64,000 bases of DNA from an uncultured Saprospiraceae bacterium (GTDB taxonomy: Bacteria > Bacteroidota > Bacteroidia > Chitinophagales > Saprospiraceae): the NCBI GenBank assembly GCA_937959115.1, contig CALGAW010000007.1:98240-162239 (forward strand), read 5' to 3'. The notes beneath the pieces were generated by a model. It did not search any database, was not told the origin of the DNA, and saw only the letters and a list, made by a program, of their open reading frames with translations. Shown in pieces: positions 1 to 9,452 of the stretch (the first letter of the stretch is position 1; the number at the start of each line of letters is the position of its first letter). The translations under genes and the position numbers were made by a program.

Positions 1-596
1 CTCAATTTGGGGAAGATTGGAAGTTTGTTAAAGAGACAGACGGAATAAAAGTATGGTCAAAACCAACACCCAATTCAGATTTTAATCAGGTTCTAATCAA
101 GTCAGAATTTGACGCTACGCTATCTACATTGGTTTCAATAGGAAGAGATGTTAACTCGTTTCCAAAATGGGTCTACAAAAATATAGGGTCACGTTTCGTG
201 GAGAAAGAATCGGATCAAACGTTCATTTACCACTCGGTGTCAGACATGCCATGGCCGATAGAAGATAGAGACGCCGTCATCAAATATCAAGTAAGACAGG
301 ATCCAGCAAGTAAAAATGTGTATATCAGTTCACAGTTAGTAGAAAATCATCCGTTCAAAAAAGAGAAGACGGTGCGAGCAGCAGCATACGACTCTCAATG
401 GGTGCTAACACCAACTGAAAACGGAACGGTTAGCGTAGCGCTTCGTGTTATTGCGGATCCTGGCGGTGCTCTCCCTGCTTGGATGGCCAATTTATTCATC
501 GATAAGGGACCCATTGAAACGTTCCTAAGCCTTAGACGCTTGTCTAAAATAGAACCTTACAAATCCGCCACCTTTGACTTTATCGTAAACCAATGA
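1..596 (+). CDS. START-domain lipid-binding-like protein (5' end outside window)
   Basis: The frame is open from base 3 to the TGA at 594-596, giving about 197 residues with no convincing start, so the gene begins left of the window. A TTG at 129 lies inside the domain and is not a believable start. The N-terminal visible part (WKFVKETDGIKVWSK) followed by PWPIEDRDAV and a C-terminal hydrophobic/amphipathic helix is the usual pattern of START (StAR-related) domains, which hold a lipid or other hydrophobic ligand in a helix-grip pocket. No signal peptide can be judged because the N-terminus is missing. The stop overlaps the start of the next gene (ATGA at 593-596), so the two are probably translated together. 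Ligand unknown. Confidence 0.75.
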   Translation, partial: QFGEDWKFVKETDGIKVWSKPTPNSDFNQVLIKSEFDATLSTLVSIGRDVNSFPKWVYKNIGSRFVEKESDQTFIYHSVSDMPWPIEDRDAVIKYQVRQDPASKNVYISSQLVENHPFKKEKTVRAAAYDSQWVLTPTENGTVSVALRVIADPGGALPAWMANLFIDKGPIETFLSLRRLSKIEPYKSATFDFIVNQ

Positions 597-1099
597 ATTT
601 TGCTGAAGAATTAATGAAACACCGCACTGCGAAACACCGTGATATGATTGTGCAATACGTTGGGAAAAACCCAGTACACTTCAAATCGATTCTTGATCTC
701 ATGCTAAATAGTGCAGAACAAAAGCTAAGGGAATACGCGGCATGGCCCATCAGCCACATTGGCTACAACCATCCAAACCTAGCCTTGCCACACTGCGCTA
801 CTTTAATTGAAACACTGTACAAAGAGGACCATCCTGCCATTCACCGAGCGGCCTTGCGTATTTTGCAAAAATTAGAGATTCCAGAAGACTTGCAAGGCAA
901 AGCCTTTGACATCTGCTACAAACTATTGAATGATGTAAAGCGACCCGTTGCTACTCGTATGTTCTCCATGAAAGTACTATACAATATCGCAAAGGACGAA
1001 CCAGAACTACTAGAGGAGCTAAAGGCAGTCATCCGTGATTACTATGAACACGGTTCTCCAGGCTTCAAGTCGCAAGCAAGAAGAATTTTAAATAGTTGA
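593..1099 (+). CDS. HEAT-like helical repeat protein
   Basis: This 168-residue protein starts with an ATG overlapping the stop of the upstream START-domain gene. It is almost wholly alpha-helical by composition, with paired amphipathic helices of HEAT/ARM character (for example AIHRAALRILQKL and VATRMFSMKVLYNIA). There is no signal peptide or membrane segment, so it should be cytoplasmic. Such repeats normally serve as protein-binding scaffolds. Nothing in it points to an enzyme. The translational coupling suggests that it works with the START-domain protein, but I do not recognise a named family. Confidence 0.7.
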   Translation: MNFAEELMKHRTAKHRDMIVQYVGKNPVHFKSILDLMLNSAEQKLREYAAWPISHIGYNHPNLALPHCATLIETLYKEDHPAIHRAALRILQKLEIPEDLQGKAFDICYKLLNDVKRPVATRMFSMKVLYNIAKDEPELLEELKAVIRDYYEHGSPGFKSQARRILNS

Positions 1100-1118
1100 G
1101 CGTTGAGATTTTAATGAT

Positions 1119-1592
1119 TTATTGTTTAACAGATTTGAAGATTTTTTCGGCTTCTTCTTTAGTGATGTTGTCAGCAAGGCCTTTTTGGAAGGTGTAGATT
1201 TTGTCAGCTTGGTAGTGGAGGTACTTAAAATTGTAGAATGGAATAGAATCAACGCTTGTTTCATAAATGAATCCTTTCTCTTCCTCGCTTACGATTTTAG
1301 AGAAAAATCGTTCTGATTTTACAAGGGAAAGTTCGTCCGCGATGATCTTACTCATATTGCTTGTTTCAGCATCTCTGACAAAGATTTGAAGGGAATAGTT
1401 ATCCTTTTTGATTGTGACATCATCCCAATCTCCGATTTTGCTTTTTCTTACCTTTGCACTGTCTGGTGCGTTAATGGTTATAGGGATGCCATATTCAAGT
1501 AAATCTAGTGGCTGGTATTCAGTTTTAGAGGCTGATTGCTGGCAAGCACTAATTGACAAGATGATAGTGATTAAAGGTATAAGGATTCTCAT
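1119..1592 (-). CDS. Small predicted lipoprotein
   Basis: The 157-residue product begins with a short charged N-terminus, a hydrophobic stretch and a lipobox ending LSISAC, so Cys17 is the likely lipidation site. The mature part is charged and probably a small alpha/beta domain ending in a helix (KEEAEKIFKSV). It runs convergently to the HEAT-like gene, with a 19-bp gap between stops. I do not recognise a family; homologues would be expected among Bacteroidota periplasmic or outer-membrane lipoproteins. Confidence 0.65.
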   Translation of the reverse strand: MRILIPLITIILSISACQQSASKTEYQPLDLLEYGIPITINAPDSAKVRKSKIGDWDDVTIKKDNYSLQIFVRDAETSNMSKIIADELSLVKSERFFSKIVSEEEKGFIYETSVDSIPFYNFKYLHYQADKIYTFQKGLADNITKEEAEKIFKSVKQ

Positions 1593-1892
1593 GTACTACG
1601 ATTCATTCTGTTAAAAGGTGAACAAAAATAATTAAATATGATTTGCAAGCAAGGATACTTGACGTTTTTTTTATTAATAAAGATAAATATGTGACAAATG
1701 ACGGAAACAGGAGAGCGAAGTAGGGAAAATTCAAGAATTTTCTCCAGCTAGCAAAACGCAAAAAGTAAAGGCCGCCCGCATTTGGACAGCCTTAACTAAA
1801 CCTAATCTACAACTTATATGCGCTTGACTATGGAGCATTGAGCGCGTTTTCGTTTTGGGTAGGGCCGAATTTTAATTCACCCCCACCCTAGC
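1593..1892. other. Intergenic region, no gene seen
   Basis: AT-rich spacer between the lipoprotein start and the stop of the macroglobulin gene, both on the minus strand. It should hold the lipoprotein promoter, but no clear box was found. A short imperfect hairpin (AAGGC / GCCTT around 1768-1794) and a GCGCT/AGCGC pair around 1820-1845 are the only structures. Neither carries a good T-run for the minus strand, so I do not call a terminator. Confidence 0.4.
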
Positions 1893-4800
1893 CTACTGAG
1901 AAACATTAACTACCCCTATGTTATCCCAATCCTTATGTTCATTCGTGTAATAAAGGTATGCAGTAGACGCTTCCGCCTCGTAAGAACCGGGGATTTCGAC
2001 TTTTAAGTCAAGAGGAACCAGCTTTTGCTCACTTGGCGCAATCTGTCTATAGTAAAACACGACACGGTTATCCTTGATTTCATAAAAATCGTATACCCCT
2101 TTCTCCTGCAACTCTTTCAATTGCCAAGACTGTGCTGATAAACCAGCAGGAATGCCGACAATTGCAATAGGTGATGAGTGTCCTTTCTTGGTTTTATTCT
2201 GAATCGTAGTCGTCAGTCGAACCGTTTCTCCCACTTTCGCATTGTTAGCGTTCAACGTAGTCTCAAGATCTAGTACGCACTCTTTACTGTTATTTGGTTG
2301 CTTGGTTCTCCAATCTACGGTCATTGTGTACGGAAGCGCCTCCTTGGTATCTTTAAAGCGAACTTCTACCTTGTTCTCACCATTGTTAAGCTCTTCTTCT
2401 AATCCTTTGAATACAATTGGATCTTTTTGTCCAGCTTTGTAAGATTGCGTGCCCACAGTATTCCCATTGATTGCTAATTCAATCGTTCCTGGGGATTTCG
2501 TGCGCTTAGAAGCCTTTGCAAACTCGATCAATCCTTTCAAGGCAAGTACAGTACTGTTGGTATTACCGAAGCCACCATATCCACCTCTTGAATTAGCCAA
2601 GAAGTTACTGATTTTACCTGCGGCAGCCATATTGGGGTTGTCGCTCTTCAACATCGCTAACAAGGCAAGTGATGCGGTTTCGATAACATAAGCATTTCCA
2701 CCAGAACCAGGAGCAGACTTAATCTGATTATCGATTTCCCAGTTTCCTTTTTCATTCTGTGAACCTATTAGTTTTTTCAGTACAGCATCCGCTCGCTTCT
2801 TGTCATTTATATTGTACAGGATGTTTGCTACTAAGCCCATCTGATAAGCGTTTTGCGTCTTCATTGCCGTTTTGTATGCAGCCTCAACTTCCTTGTCCAT
2901 TCCTTCGATGTTTCCTTCTGTCAATGCCCATGTGATATAAGCACTCATCGTCGCATTATCCGTCAGTCCAAAGGTATGAAGTGCGCGTGGATTTCGCTTA
3001 AACTCGCCTTTACCATCTTTTCTTTTCAACAGCCAATCCGTCGTTCGCTTCAGCATTTCGTCCTCTACGCCACTGTATACTCGTTTCATATCGATGAACT
3101 CCATCAATCCGTAAGCAGTCAAGCCTTCGTGGCCAGGATCGCCTCCGAACCATTCAAACCCGCCACTTGGTGACTCGAATGAAGTTAATCGAGTATAGCC
3201 TTGTTTGATGTAGTCCATTGCTTGTTTTGCGACCTTAGGATCTACTTTCCCTGTTTCCTCAAGGTAGTTTAACACTAAGATGTTTGGATACGTAGAAGAA
3301 GAAGTCTGCTCAAAACAACCAGATGGTGCGCGGAACATGGATTCAAGTCCACTCAAAATCTCGCTTAAGGTATTCGGGTAAGCAGTGAATGTTGCTTCTA
3401 CAGTTCCTTGCACTGGCGTAGTTACGTCGACTTGGAATTCCTTATTCAACTCATTGCCAGAAACAGAGACAGCGGCTGGGAATCCACGGTTAACGACTCT
3501 TATATCCTGTTCAATTCGATCACTAAATCCTTTGCTGTCAAAACCTACTGCGAATTTGTTTGTCGTCGACTTTTCATTTACTGTAAACTCAAAGTGCTTG
3601 GTCATCGAGCTATTCGGCGCAATTGTAAGTGTAGATGGCCAGATCCCAATCTTCTGTAATCCATCAGGAATTACAAGGTCTAGATTTCCAGTTAACGGTT
3701 GATCAGTGTTGTTGACAAATGTTGCTGGCAGTTTTACAACGTCCTCTCTTGCTAGTTCAACTGGGATTTTAGTTTGGATAGAAAATGGCAATTGAGTAAA
3801 AAACTTTTGTTCAGTTCTTCCAACAGAACCATCTTGTCCAAATCCTTCTGCAGTAACGTTGAAAGAAGAAATCTTATCTGAGTTGTAGAACTCAATAACT
3901 GACTTCCCAGTTCTTCCTGTTTCTACTCGATTATTCCAGTAAATCGTAGAACGGAAATCTGTCCGCTGTGCTGGTGTTTCCTGATTTTTGTATTCAGGAC
4001 CAGCGAACGTGCGTGCTCTGTAGTAAATCTTTACTGGTGGCATTGGTTTTTGCGCAATTTCCTGCAGGTCAAACGCCATGATTTCTTCGTCCTCCATCAT
4101 CATATCCCCGAGTGCAATTTTTGCATTGGCTTCTATTCTTGGCGCTGCTTTCTTCTCAGCCATGCGTTTGTTTTTTCTCTTTGCTTTTTCCTGTTTTACC
4201 AGTCCAAAAGCAGCCTGATCTCTTCCAATAATAACTTTACCGTCTGCAGCATCCATTGGTTCCATTGGTTCCATTTCTTCCTCAGGCACTTCCATAATTA
4301 CAGGAGGTGGAGGGGGCGCAACAGCTTGCGGCATTGCCATTGGTCTATTTTTGTTTCTTCGCATTTCTGGCATCTTTGGACGTGGTAATCGAGGTCTTGC
4401 CATTCCCGCAACTATGGCGTTTTCAAGCATCACCCCTTCTTCCAATTTGAAATTAATCTTACTTTTGTTTGAAATTTCTTGAGTTTGTGCTGAATAACCA
4501 GTGTAAGAAACAACCAACTCCTTAGATCCATCAGGCACAAAAAGCTTGTAATTACCATCCATATCTGTTGTTGTACCAATGGTTGTACCTTTTAAAATAA
4601 CATTTGCATAAGGAAGCGGTCCATTTTCGTCTTTTACTTCGCCTTTTATCACTCGCTTAATTGTTAAAGACAACTCATTTTCGTAAGAATTAATCATGAC
4701 TGAATTGACTTCTTCACCTTTCTGGTTTCTTACAATCAATTCTTTACTTTCATATAATTCTAAACCTGAGATAGTAAATTCTCCATTGGCATTGATTTTT

Positions 4801-6557
4801 TGCTTAATGTCTGTATCAACAATTTCAACTGTACCATTTTTAATCGGGTTTCCCTTTGCATCATTAATCACTCCTTTGATATCGGTACGTTCTCCAGCAA
4901 CGCTTGCAACAGGGTTATTGGCATCTATTTCTTTCCAGTCAAATCGTCTCCAACCTTCTGTCATTAATAAGAAGTCCATTGCCTCTTCTGCTTTTTCCTT
5001 TTCAGGATTGAAGTAAAAATTTGGCTCATGTACCTTGCCCTTCACATCACTTTCCATTAGCATCCAAGAAAGGATGTTACTCGATTTGTCATCTGCAAAC
5101 GTTAGTAACTGATCATCTGCTACTGCAACTGACAGGTTCGCAGGCACAGGAACCCCACGCTCATCTGTTGTTTTTACTGTTAACTGTACCTTTTCTCTTG
5201 GCAAGTATTTCTGCTTGTCGGTGCTTAGTTTTACTTGTAGTTGTCTGTCTTGGTTTACAAATGTCAATCGTTCTGCTCTAGCAATGCCTTTACTGTCAAA
5301 CAGTGTAATGTGAGCAACACCCATTGGTAGCTCTTTGAGTGGCACGTCTAGATTAGTGTATGTGTTGAAGCAATTTACTTTTTTACTGTAGTAATTTACC
5401 CCACGTACGTTCACAACGACTGCCATCTCCTCTGGCTGTGTTGATTTTAATGACAATTTTAATCGGTCGTTTGTTTTACTAGTCATTGCTAATCCATAGC
5501 CCTTTGCCATTGCCTCGGGCAGTGCGTACTCCTTCGTAACACCAGCGGGTTTTGTGATTTTCACTTTATACACTTGTCCTGGCTGCGGTTTGAATTCGAA
5601 AGCACCATATCCTTGGTGGAAACTGTTGAGACTTGCTACCTTAGCGCCTTTAGAATCAACCACCACACCAGTAATATCTGCAGGCTTTCCGTACTCATTT
5701 AATGCTTTAAAAGCGACCTTTGAGTTCAAGCCATTGACCAGCTCTCCACCTTCTGGAAAAAAGGCTAGATCTACATTGTTTAACACAATAGGAATAGACC
5801 TTGAAATAGATTCCGTCATTCCTTGATAGCTAATCATTACATTCAATAATCCATCATTGTTTTCAAGGTGATCAGGAAGCTGAACGTTGATGATTGCGTT
5901 TCCACTTTGATCCGTTTTGCTATTTTCAGTCAACAGGTTTGTTCCATTAAGGGATGCGGTGTAGCTGAATGCGTAGTTGCTCAATGGTTGATTTGCATTT
6001 GAGTTCAATGAGAGTTCAGCTTTGACGGCATCTTTTATCCCATAGGCTTCTTTTTGGAAATCGAGTTTCATTTTGAGTCTAGGAAGAATGCTTTTTTGTA
6101 CTTGAATCTCTTTTTCGAAGAATGCAGGCTGTGCGTCATTTTTCTGCCATTCAGACCACGCTTTAATTGTATAGATACCGCCGGACCAAGCCTTGTCAAT
6201 CATAAAATCTCCTGGTGCTGAGCCATCTTTTGCTAGGATCTCGAGTGTGTTTACCACTGCTCCCTTTGGGTTTCTGAGTTCTACGTGTACGACACCAGAT
6301 TGCCCAGAAGGTTTGAAAGAAGCGCCATCTCTGATAAACGCATTAAACCAAATGGTTTCGCCTGGGTCATACATCGGTTTATCTGTTTGCAGATAAACCC
6401 TGTCTTCTGGGAGTGTTTTGTTATAATTTGATAACTTCAATATAAGTTGTTCCAAATAGTTAAATTTCATTTTTACAGGTTTATTATCTTTAAAAGCGGC
6501 CAAGGATATTGAAATGGCAATAAATAAAATGGCAACGATTAACTTTGAATATTTCAT
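1893..6557 (-). CDS. Alpha-2-macroglobulin-like protein with carboxypeptidase-regulatory-like insert
   Basis: This is a 1554-residue exported protein with signal peptide MKYSKLIVAILFIAISIS. An MG2-like domain follows (DRVYLQTDKPMYDPGE, about residues 53-68), then further beta-sandwich domains. About residues 638-705 form a carboxypeptidase-regulatory-like domain (PYANVILKGTTIGTTTDMDG) of the kind common in Bacteroidota envelope proteins. About residues 735-770 are a Pro/Met/Glu-rich linker. The thioester motif is intact: C1081-F-E-Q1084 in PSGCFEQTSS. An alpha/alpha-toroid thioester domain and a C-terminal receptor-like domain follow. Known family members trap proteases through a Cys-Gln thioester. 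In bacteria they are thought to guard the periplasm or cell surface against host or competitor proteases. The gene stands alone; no penicillin-binding-protein partner (PbpC, as in Proteobacteria) is adjacent. Confidence 0.9.
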   Translation of the reverse strand: MKYSKLIVAILFIAISISLAAFKDNKPVKMKFNYLEQLILKLSNYNKTLPEDRVYLQTDKPMYDPGETIWFNAFIRDGASFKPSGQSGVVHVELRNPKGAVVNTLEILAKDGSAPGDFMIDKAWSGGIYTIKAWSEWQKNDAQPAFFEKEIQVQKSILPRLKMKLDFQKEAYGIKDAVKAELSLNSNANQPLSNYAFSYTASLNGTNLLTENSKTDQSGNAIINVQLPDHLENNDGLLNVMISYQGMTESISRSIPIVLNNVDLAFFPEGGELVNGLNSKVAFKALNEYGKPADITGVVVDSKGAKVASLNSFHQGYGAFEFKPQPGQVYKVKITKPAGVTKEYALPEAMAKGYGLAMTSKTNDRLKLSLKSTQPEEMAVVVNVRGVNYYSKKVNCFNTYTNLDVPLKELPMGVAHITLFDSKGIARAERLTFVNQDRQLQVKLSTDKQKYLPREKVQLTVKTTDERGVPVPANLSVAVADDQLLTFADDKSSNILSWMLMESDVKGKVHEPNFYFNPEKEKAEEAMDFLLMTEGWRRFDWKEIDANNPVASVAGERTDIKGVINDAKGNPIKNGTVEIVDTDIKQKINANGEFTISGLELYESKELIVRNQKGEEVNSVMINSYENELSLTIKRVIKGEVKDENGPLPYANVILKGTTIGTTTDMDGNYKLFVPDGSKELVVSYTGYSAQTQEISNKSKINFKLEEGVMLENAIVAGMARPRLPRPKMPEMRRNKNRPMAMPQAVAPPPPPVIMEVPEEEMEPMEPMDAADGKVIIGRDQAAFGLVKQEKAKRKNKRMAEKKAAPRIEANAKIALGDMMMEDEEIMAFDLQEIAQKPMPPVKIYYRARTFAGPEYKNQETPAQRTDFRSTIYWNNRVETGRTGKSVIEFYNSDKISSFNVTAEGFGQDGSVGRTEQKFFTQLPFSIQTKIPVELAREDVVKLPATFVNNTDQPLTGNLDLVIPDGLQKIGIWPSTLTIAPNSSMTKHFEFTVNEKSTTNKFAVGFDSKGFSDRIEQDIRVVNRGFPAAVSVSGNELNKEFQVDVTTPVQGTVEATFTAYPNTLSEILSGLESMFRAPSGCFEQTSSSTYPNILVLNYLEETGKVDPKVAKQAMDYIKQGYTRLTSFESPSGGFEWFGGDPGHEGLTAYGLMEFIDMKRVYSGVEDEMLKRTTDWLLKRKDGKGEFKRNPRALHTFGLTDNATMSAYITWALTEGNIEGMDKEVEAAYKTAMKTQNAYQMGLVANILYNINDKKRADAVLKKLIGSQNEKGNWEIDNQIKSAPGSGGNAYVIETASLALLAMLKSDNPNMAAAGKISNFLANSRGGYGGFGNTNSTVLALKGLIEFAKASKRTKSPGTIELAINGNTVGTQSYKAGQKDPIVFKGLEEELNNGENKVEVRFKDTKEALPYTMTVDWRTKQPNNSKECVLDLETTLNANNAKVGETVRLTTTIQNKTKKGHSSPIAIVGIPAGLSAQSWQLKELQEKGVYDFYEIKDNRVVFYYRQIAPSEQKLVPLDLKVEIPGSYEAEASTAYLYYTNEHKDWDNIGVVNVSQ

Positions 6558-6881
6558 GATAATTCTATTAATGATAAATCAGTTTAGTTTTAGCAGGTGA
6601 TAGAGAAAGTAAGTAATTGAATCTGCAATTAATTGTTCTATCTATCACTAATTCTGGAAGTATTGTCAGCTTGTGCACAAATTCTATGAAAGAGATGTAT
6701 TAAAACTATTTTTTGGCGTGAATGGGATAAACTTTTTTTTATTTAATATTTATTTAGAAAACCATTCAGTTGATAATCAGTGTTATATGTTAAGAAGTTC
6801 TAAATTATTAAAATAATGATAGAAAAAAAGAAACTATTTGATGTAAAATACGTAGAAGTAAATATGGTCAACAGTTAGGAT
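6558..6881. other. Divergent AT-rich intergenic region
   Basis: Separates the start of the macroglobulin gene (minus) from a small plus-strand gene, so it should hold both promoters. The only structure noted is an 8-bp inverted repeat GTGATAGA (6597-6604) / TCTATCAC (6641-6648), separated by 36 bases. It could be an operator or chance. No clear TAnnTTTG box was found. Confidence 0.35.
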
Positions 6882-7277
6882 ATGGTAAGCGAACACAAAC
6901 ATTATTGCAAGATGAAAGGAAAAGTCCATTACGCTTATGTTTGTGTGGAGATCAAACTAAACACTTCTTCTTCTACATTTACTAGAATTGTAATTGATTG
7001 TCATAATGATGAAATTCCAATGCCATGGTTATCTTCAGCTGTAGATGGAATAATTGAGGTGTCTGATAAAATTGTAGGCATGGGAATGTACAACAATATT
7101 ATTATCAAATTGCTGAGTGTAAATGGCATTGAAGAATTAACAAATGAAGATACAGTGCGAGTGACGGCTACAAACGCCATTTGGAAGGCATTAATGCCTA
7201 GAAAGTTTCCATTGAAACTTGCATTTATAAATCATTTATGGAATATTGAATATCCTGCCCTAAGAGTTGTCAATTAG
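6882..7277 (+). CDS. Small unknown protein, possibly EF-G domain IV-like
   Basis: The 131-residue product lacks a signal peptide and has no obvious paralogue in the window. The central part, with IPMPW, AVDGIIE, GMGMYNNIIIKL and then TVRVTATNAIWKAL, loosely recalls the beta-alpha-beta pattern of elongation factor G domain IV (ribosomal S5 domain 2-like fold). That resemblance is by eye only. The first ATG of the open frame is used as the start, and no better one is close. A Rho-independent terminator lies about 65 bp after the stop, so this is a single-gene unit. Confidence 0.55.
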   Translation: MVSEHKHYCKMKGKVHYAYVCVEIKLNTSSSTFTRIVIDCHNDEIPMPWLSSAVDGIIEVSDKIVGMGMYNNIIIKLLSVNGIEELTNEDTVRVTATNAIWKALMPRKFPLKLAFINHLWNIEYPALRVVN

Positions 7278-7340
7278 GGTTTTTGATAAAAGATCTACAC
7301 ATTCAGGGTAGAGTGCTTTATTTAGTTCATGTTTAAGGGG

Positions 7341-7378
7341 TTCCGGCGGTAATGTCCACCGGGACTCTTCTTTTTTTT
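7341..7378 (+). terminator. Rho-independent terminator
   Basis: GC-rich hairpin CCGGcGG-TAATGT-CCaCCGG with one mismatch, followed by ACTCTTC and a run of eight T (7371-7378). It lies downstream of the small gene ending at 7277. Confidence 0.7.
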
Positions 7379-7528
7379 AGAGAATGAGTAACTTGTATGT
7401 AGGTACCTGCACTAGGATGAATATGATTGTTAAGATTTATACGATTCATCGTTCTCTTAAAGAATATCGCTGAATAAGTAACTGATAAAATCACCTTTTA
7501 TTACCATTCATAAGTCATATTTAGTTAG

Positions 7529-7536
7529 TATGTTTG
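7529..7536 (+). promoter_or_regulatory. Candidate Bacteroidota -7 promoter box
   Basis: TATGTTTG matches the TAnnTTTG consensus of Bacteroidota housekeeping promoters. It ends 27 bases before the ATG of the Gfo/Idh/MocA gene, a typical leader length. No clear TTG -33 element is seen, so the call rests on one box and its position. Confidence 0.45.
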
Positions 7537-7563
7537 CACTTTATCTCAAAATCTAATTGAATT

Positions 7564-8547
7564 ATGCTAAAAATCGGGGTGCTTGGTGTTGGTCATCTGG
7601 GAAAAATACACGTAAAGTGTATCAAGCAGGTACCAGAACTAGAGCTGATCGGGTTTTATGACCCCAATGAAACCAATGCTGCTAAAGCAATCACTGATTA
7701 TGAGACAAAACGCTGGGAAACAGCCGAAGAACTAATAGAGCAAGTAGATATCATTGACATCGTTACGCCGACTATCACACATTTTGAACTAGCAGCTAAA
7801 GCCATAATAGCAGGAAAACATGTGTTTATTGAAAAACCAGTAACGCATACGCTTCAAGAAGCAAAACAGCTCACTGAGCTCCTGAATCAACATCCAGTTA
7901 AAGTACAGGTCGGCCATGTGGAACGGTTTAACCCTGCCTATTTAGCCTTGAAAAACACTCCGCTCAATCCAAAATTTATAGAAGCGCACCGCTTAGCCAC
8001 CTTCAACCCAAGGGGAACAGATGTTTCTGTGGTATTAGACCTCATGATTCACGATTTAGATTTACTACTAGATATGGTAAAATCTGAAGTCAAAAGTATA
8101 AGTGCAAACGGAGTTGCTATTGTTAGTGACCAACCAGATATCGCCAATGCACGTATTGAGTTTGAAAATGGCACTGTCGCAAACCTAACCGCAAGCCGAA
8201 TGTCCTTCAAGCAAATGCGAAAATTTCGCCTGTTTCAACAAAATGCCTATATCAGCATTGACTTCCTAGAAAAGAAAACAGATGTCATTCGGTTATACGA
8301 TGAAGGTGATCCAAGTATTCCAGATGATGCGTTTTTAATGGAACTAGAGACCAAAGCAGGCACAAAAAAAATACATTTAATGCAGCCAGAAGTCACTCCA
8401 GTAAACTCCATTAAGATGGAATTAGAAACTTTTGCCGAATGTATTGTAAAAGATGTAGAACCAAAAGTATCTTTACAGGATGGTTACAAAGCACTTGATA
8501 TAGCACACCAGATAATAGAACAAATTAAAAAACGAAATTTATTATGA
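7564..8547 (+). CDS. Gfo/Idh/MocA family NAD(P)-dependent oxidoreductase
   Basis: The 327-residue product begins with a Rossmann fingerprint (IGVLGVGHLGKIH, residues 4-16). The family motif EKPVTHTL follows around residue 98, then HDLDLLLDMV in the substrate domain. Members oxidise or reduce sugars and sugar-like substrates using NAD(P)(H) in the cytoplasm. The length is normal for the family. It is first in a three-gene overlapping cassette with a lipoprotein and an initiating sugar transferase. This suggests that it prepares a sugar nucleotide or other envelope precursor, but the substrate cannot be read from the sequence. Confidence 0.9.
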   Translation: MLKIGVLGVGHLGKIHVKCIKQVPELELIGFYDPNETNAAKAITDYETKRWETAEELIEQVDIIDIVTPTITHFELAAKAIIAGKHVFIEKPVTHTLQEAKQLTELLNQHPVKVQVGHVERFNPAYLALKNTPLNPKFIEAHRLATFNPRGTDVSVVLDLMIHDLDLLLDMVKSEVKSISANGVAIVSDQPDIANARIEFENGTVANLTASRMSFKQMRKFRLFQQNAYISIDFLEKKTDVIRLYDEGDPSIPDDAFLMELETKAGTKKIHLMQPEVTPVNSIKMELETFAECIVKDVEPKVSLQDGYKALDIAHQIIEQIKKRNLL

Positions 8548-9452
8548 AGTTAAACCCAATAACAATACTGCTGATCCCATGTATCGCTTTGTTGTTTACA
8601 GTTACTTCCTGCGAAATCATTAATCCTGAAGAGGATATTCCAGCCTATATTCAAATTGATACCGTTCTTGTCAATTCGGACAATCTATTTTCAGGCTCTC
8701 CCACACATAGAATTACTGATGTTTGGGTGTCTGTCGGCGAAACCTTCCTAGGCGCTTTCCCATTGCCTGCTAGGATTCCAGTATTAAAAGATGGGAATAA
8801 CCCTTTGATTGTTGATGCTGGAATTATTGTAGATGGCAGAACTGAAAAACGACTAATTTATCCCTTCTATAGACGTCTTTTATCGGATATTGACTTGACC
8901 AGAGGGGAAGTCACAACAATCATCCCCGAAGTTTCTTACTTGCCAAGTGATGAAATGGAAGTGTTGTTATTAGAAGATTTTGATTTTGGAGGAGGTACAA
9001 TACTAGGAGAAGACCTTGATAATAATCCAGCAACAGTGTTTGTCACTACGACTAATTCAGCCGATGTGTTTGAAGGACAAGCAAGTGGATCAATTGAGCT
9101 AAACACTGTAGATAATGTAGGCATCGTCGGATCTAACTTGCCCTACATGGCCTTGGATCAAGGAATATTGCCCGTTTTCTTAGAAATGCACTATAAATCA
9201 GACAGCCAAATACAACTTGGGGTGTTCGCCTATGATGGTGATTTCGGTCTGCTACAAACTAATTTCTTTTTGGCCTTTGTACCTAGAGATGATTGGACAA
9301 AAGTGTATGTGGATCTCAAGGAACCAATTGCTACATTAAGAAGCAGTTTGGGCATTAAATACTTTCAATTGGTTCTAAGAGTGGATAAAACCAATACAGA
9401 TTCAAGGTCCGTTTCTTATTTTGATAACCTAAAAATCTTCCGACTCAAATAA
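8544..9452 (+). CDS. Predicted outer-membrane or periplasmic lipoprotein
   Basis: The 302-residue protein has a signal sequence and a lipobox ending VTSC, giving an N-terminal lipidated Cys23. The mature part is mainly beta: an N-terminal domain (about 30-130) that looks like a small beta-sandwich, then a jelly-roll-like part (about 140-302) starting LLEDFDF and ending DNLKIFRLK, resembling carbohydrate-binding-module folds. Its ATG overlaps the upstream stop (ATGA), and its own stop overlaps the start of the sugar transferase. The operon context suggests a role in surface polysaccharide. No named family is recognised. Confidence 0.75.
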   Translation: MKLNPITILLIPCIALLFTVTSCEIINPEEDIPAYIQIDTVLVNSDNLFSGSPTHRITDVWVSVGETFLGAFPLPARIPVLKDGNNPLIVDAGIIVDGRTEKRLIYPFYRRLLSDIDLTRGEVTTIIPEVSYLPSDEMEVLLLEDFDFGGGTILGEDLDNNPATVFVTTTNSADVFEGQASGSIELNTVDNVGIVGSNLPYMALDQGILPVFLEMHYKSDSQIQLGVFAYDGDFGLLQTNFFLAFVPRDDWTKVYVDLKEPIATLRSSLGIKYFQLVLRVDKTNTDSRSVSYFDNLKIFRLK

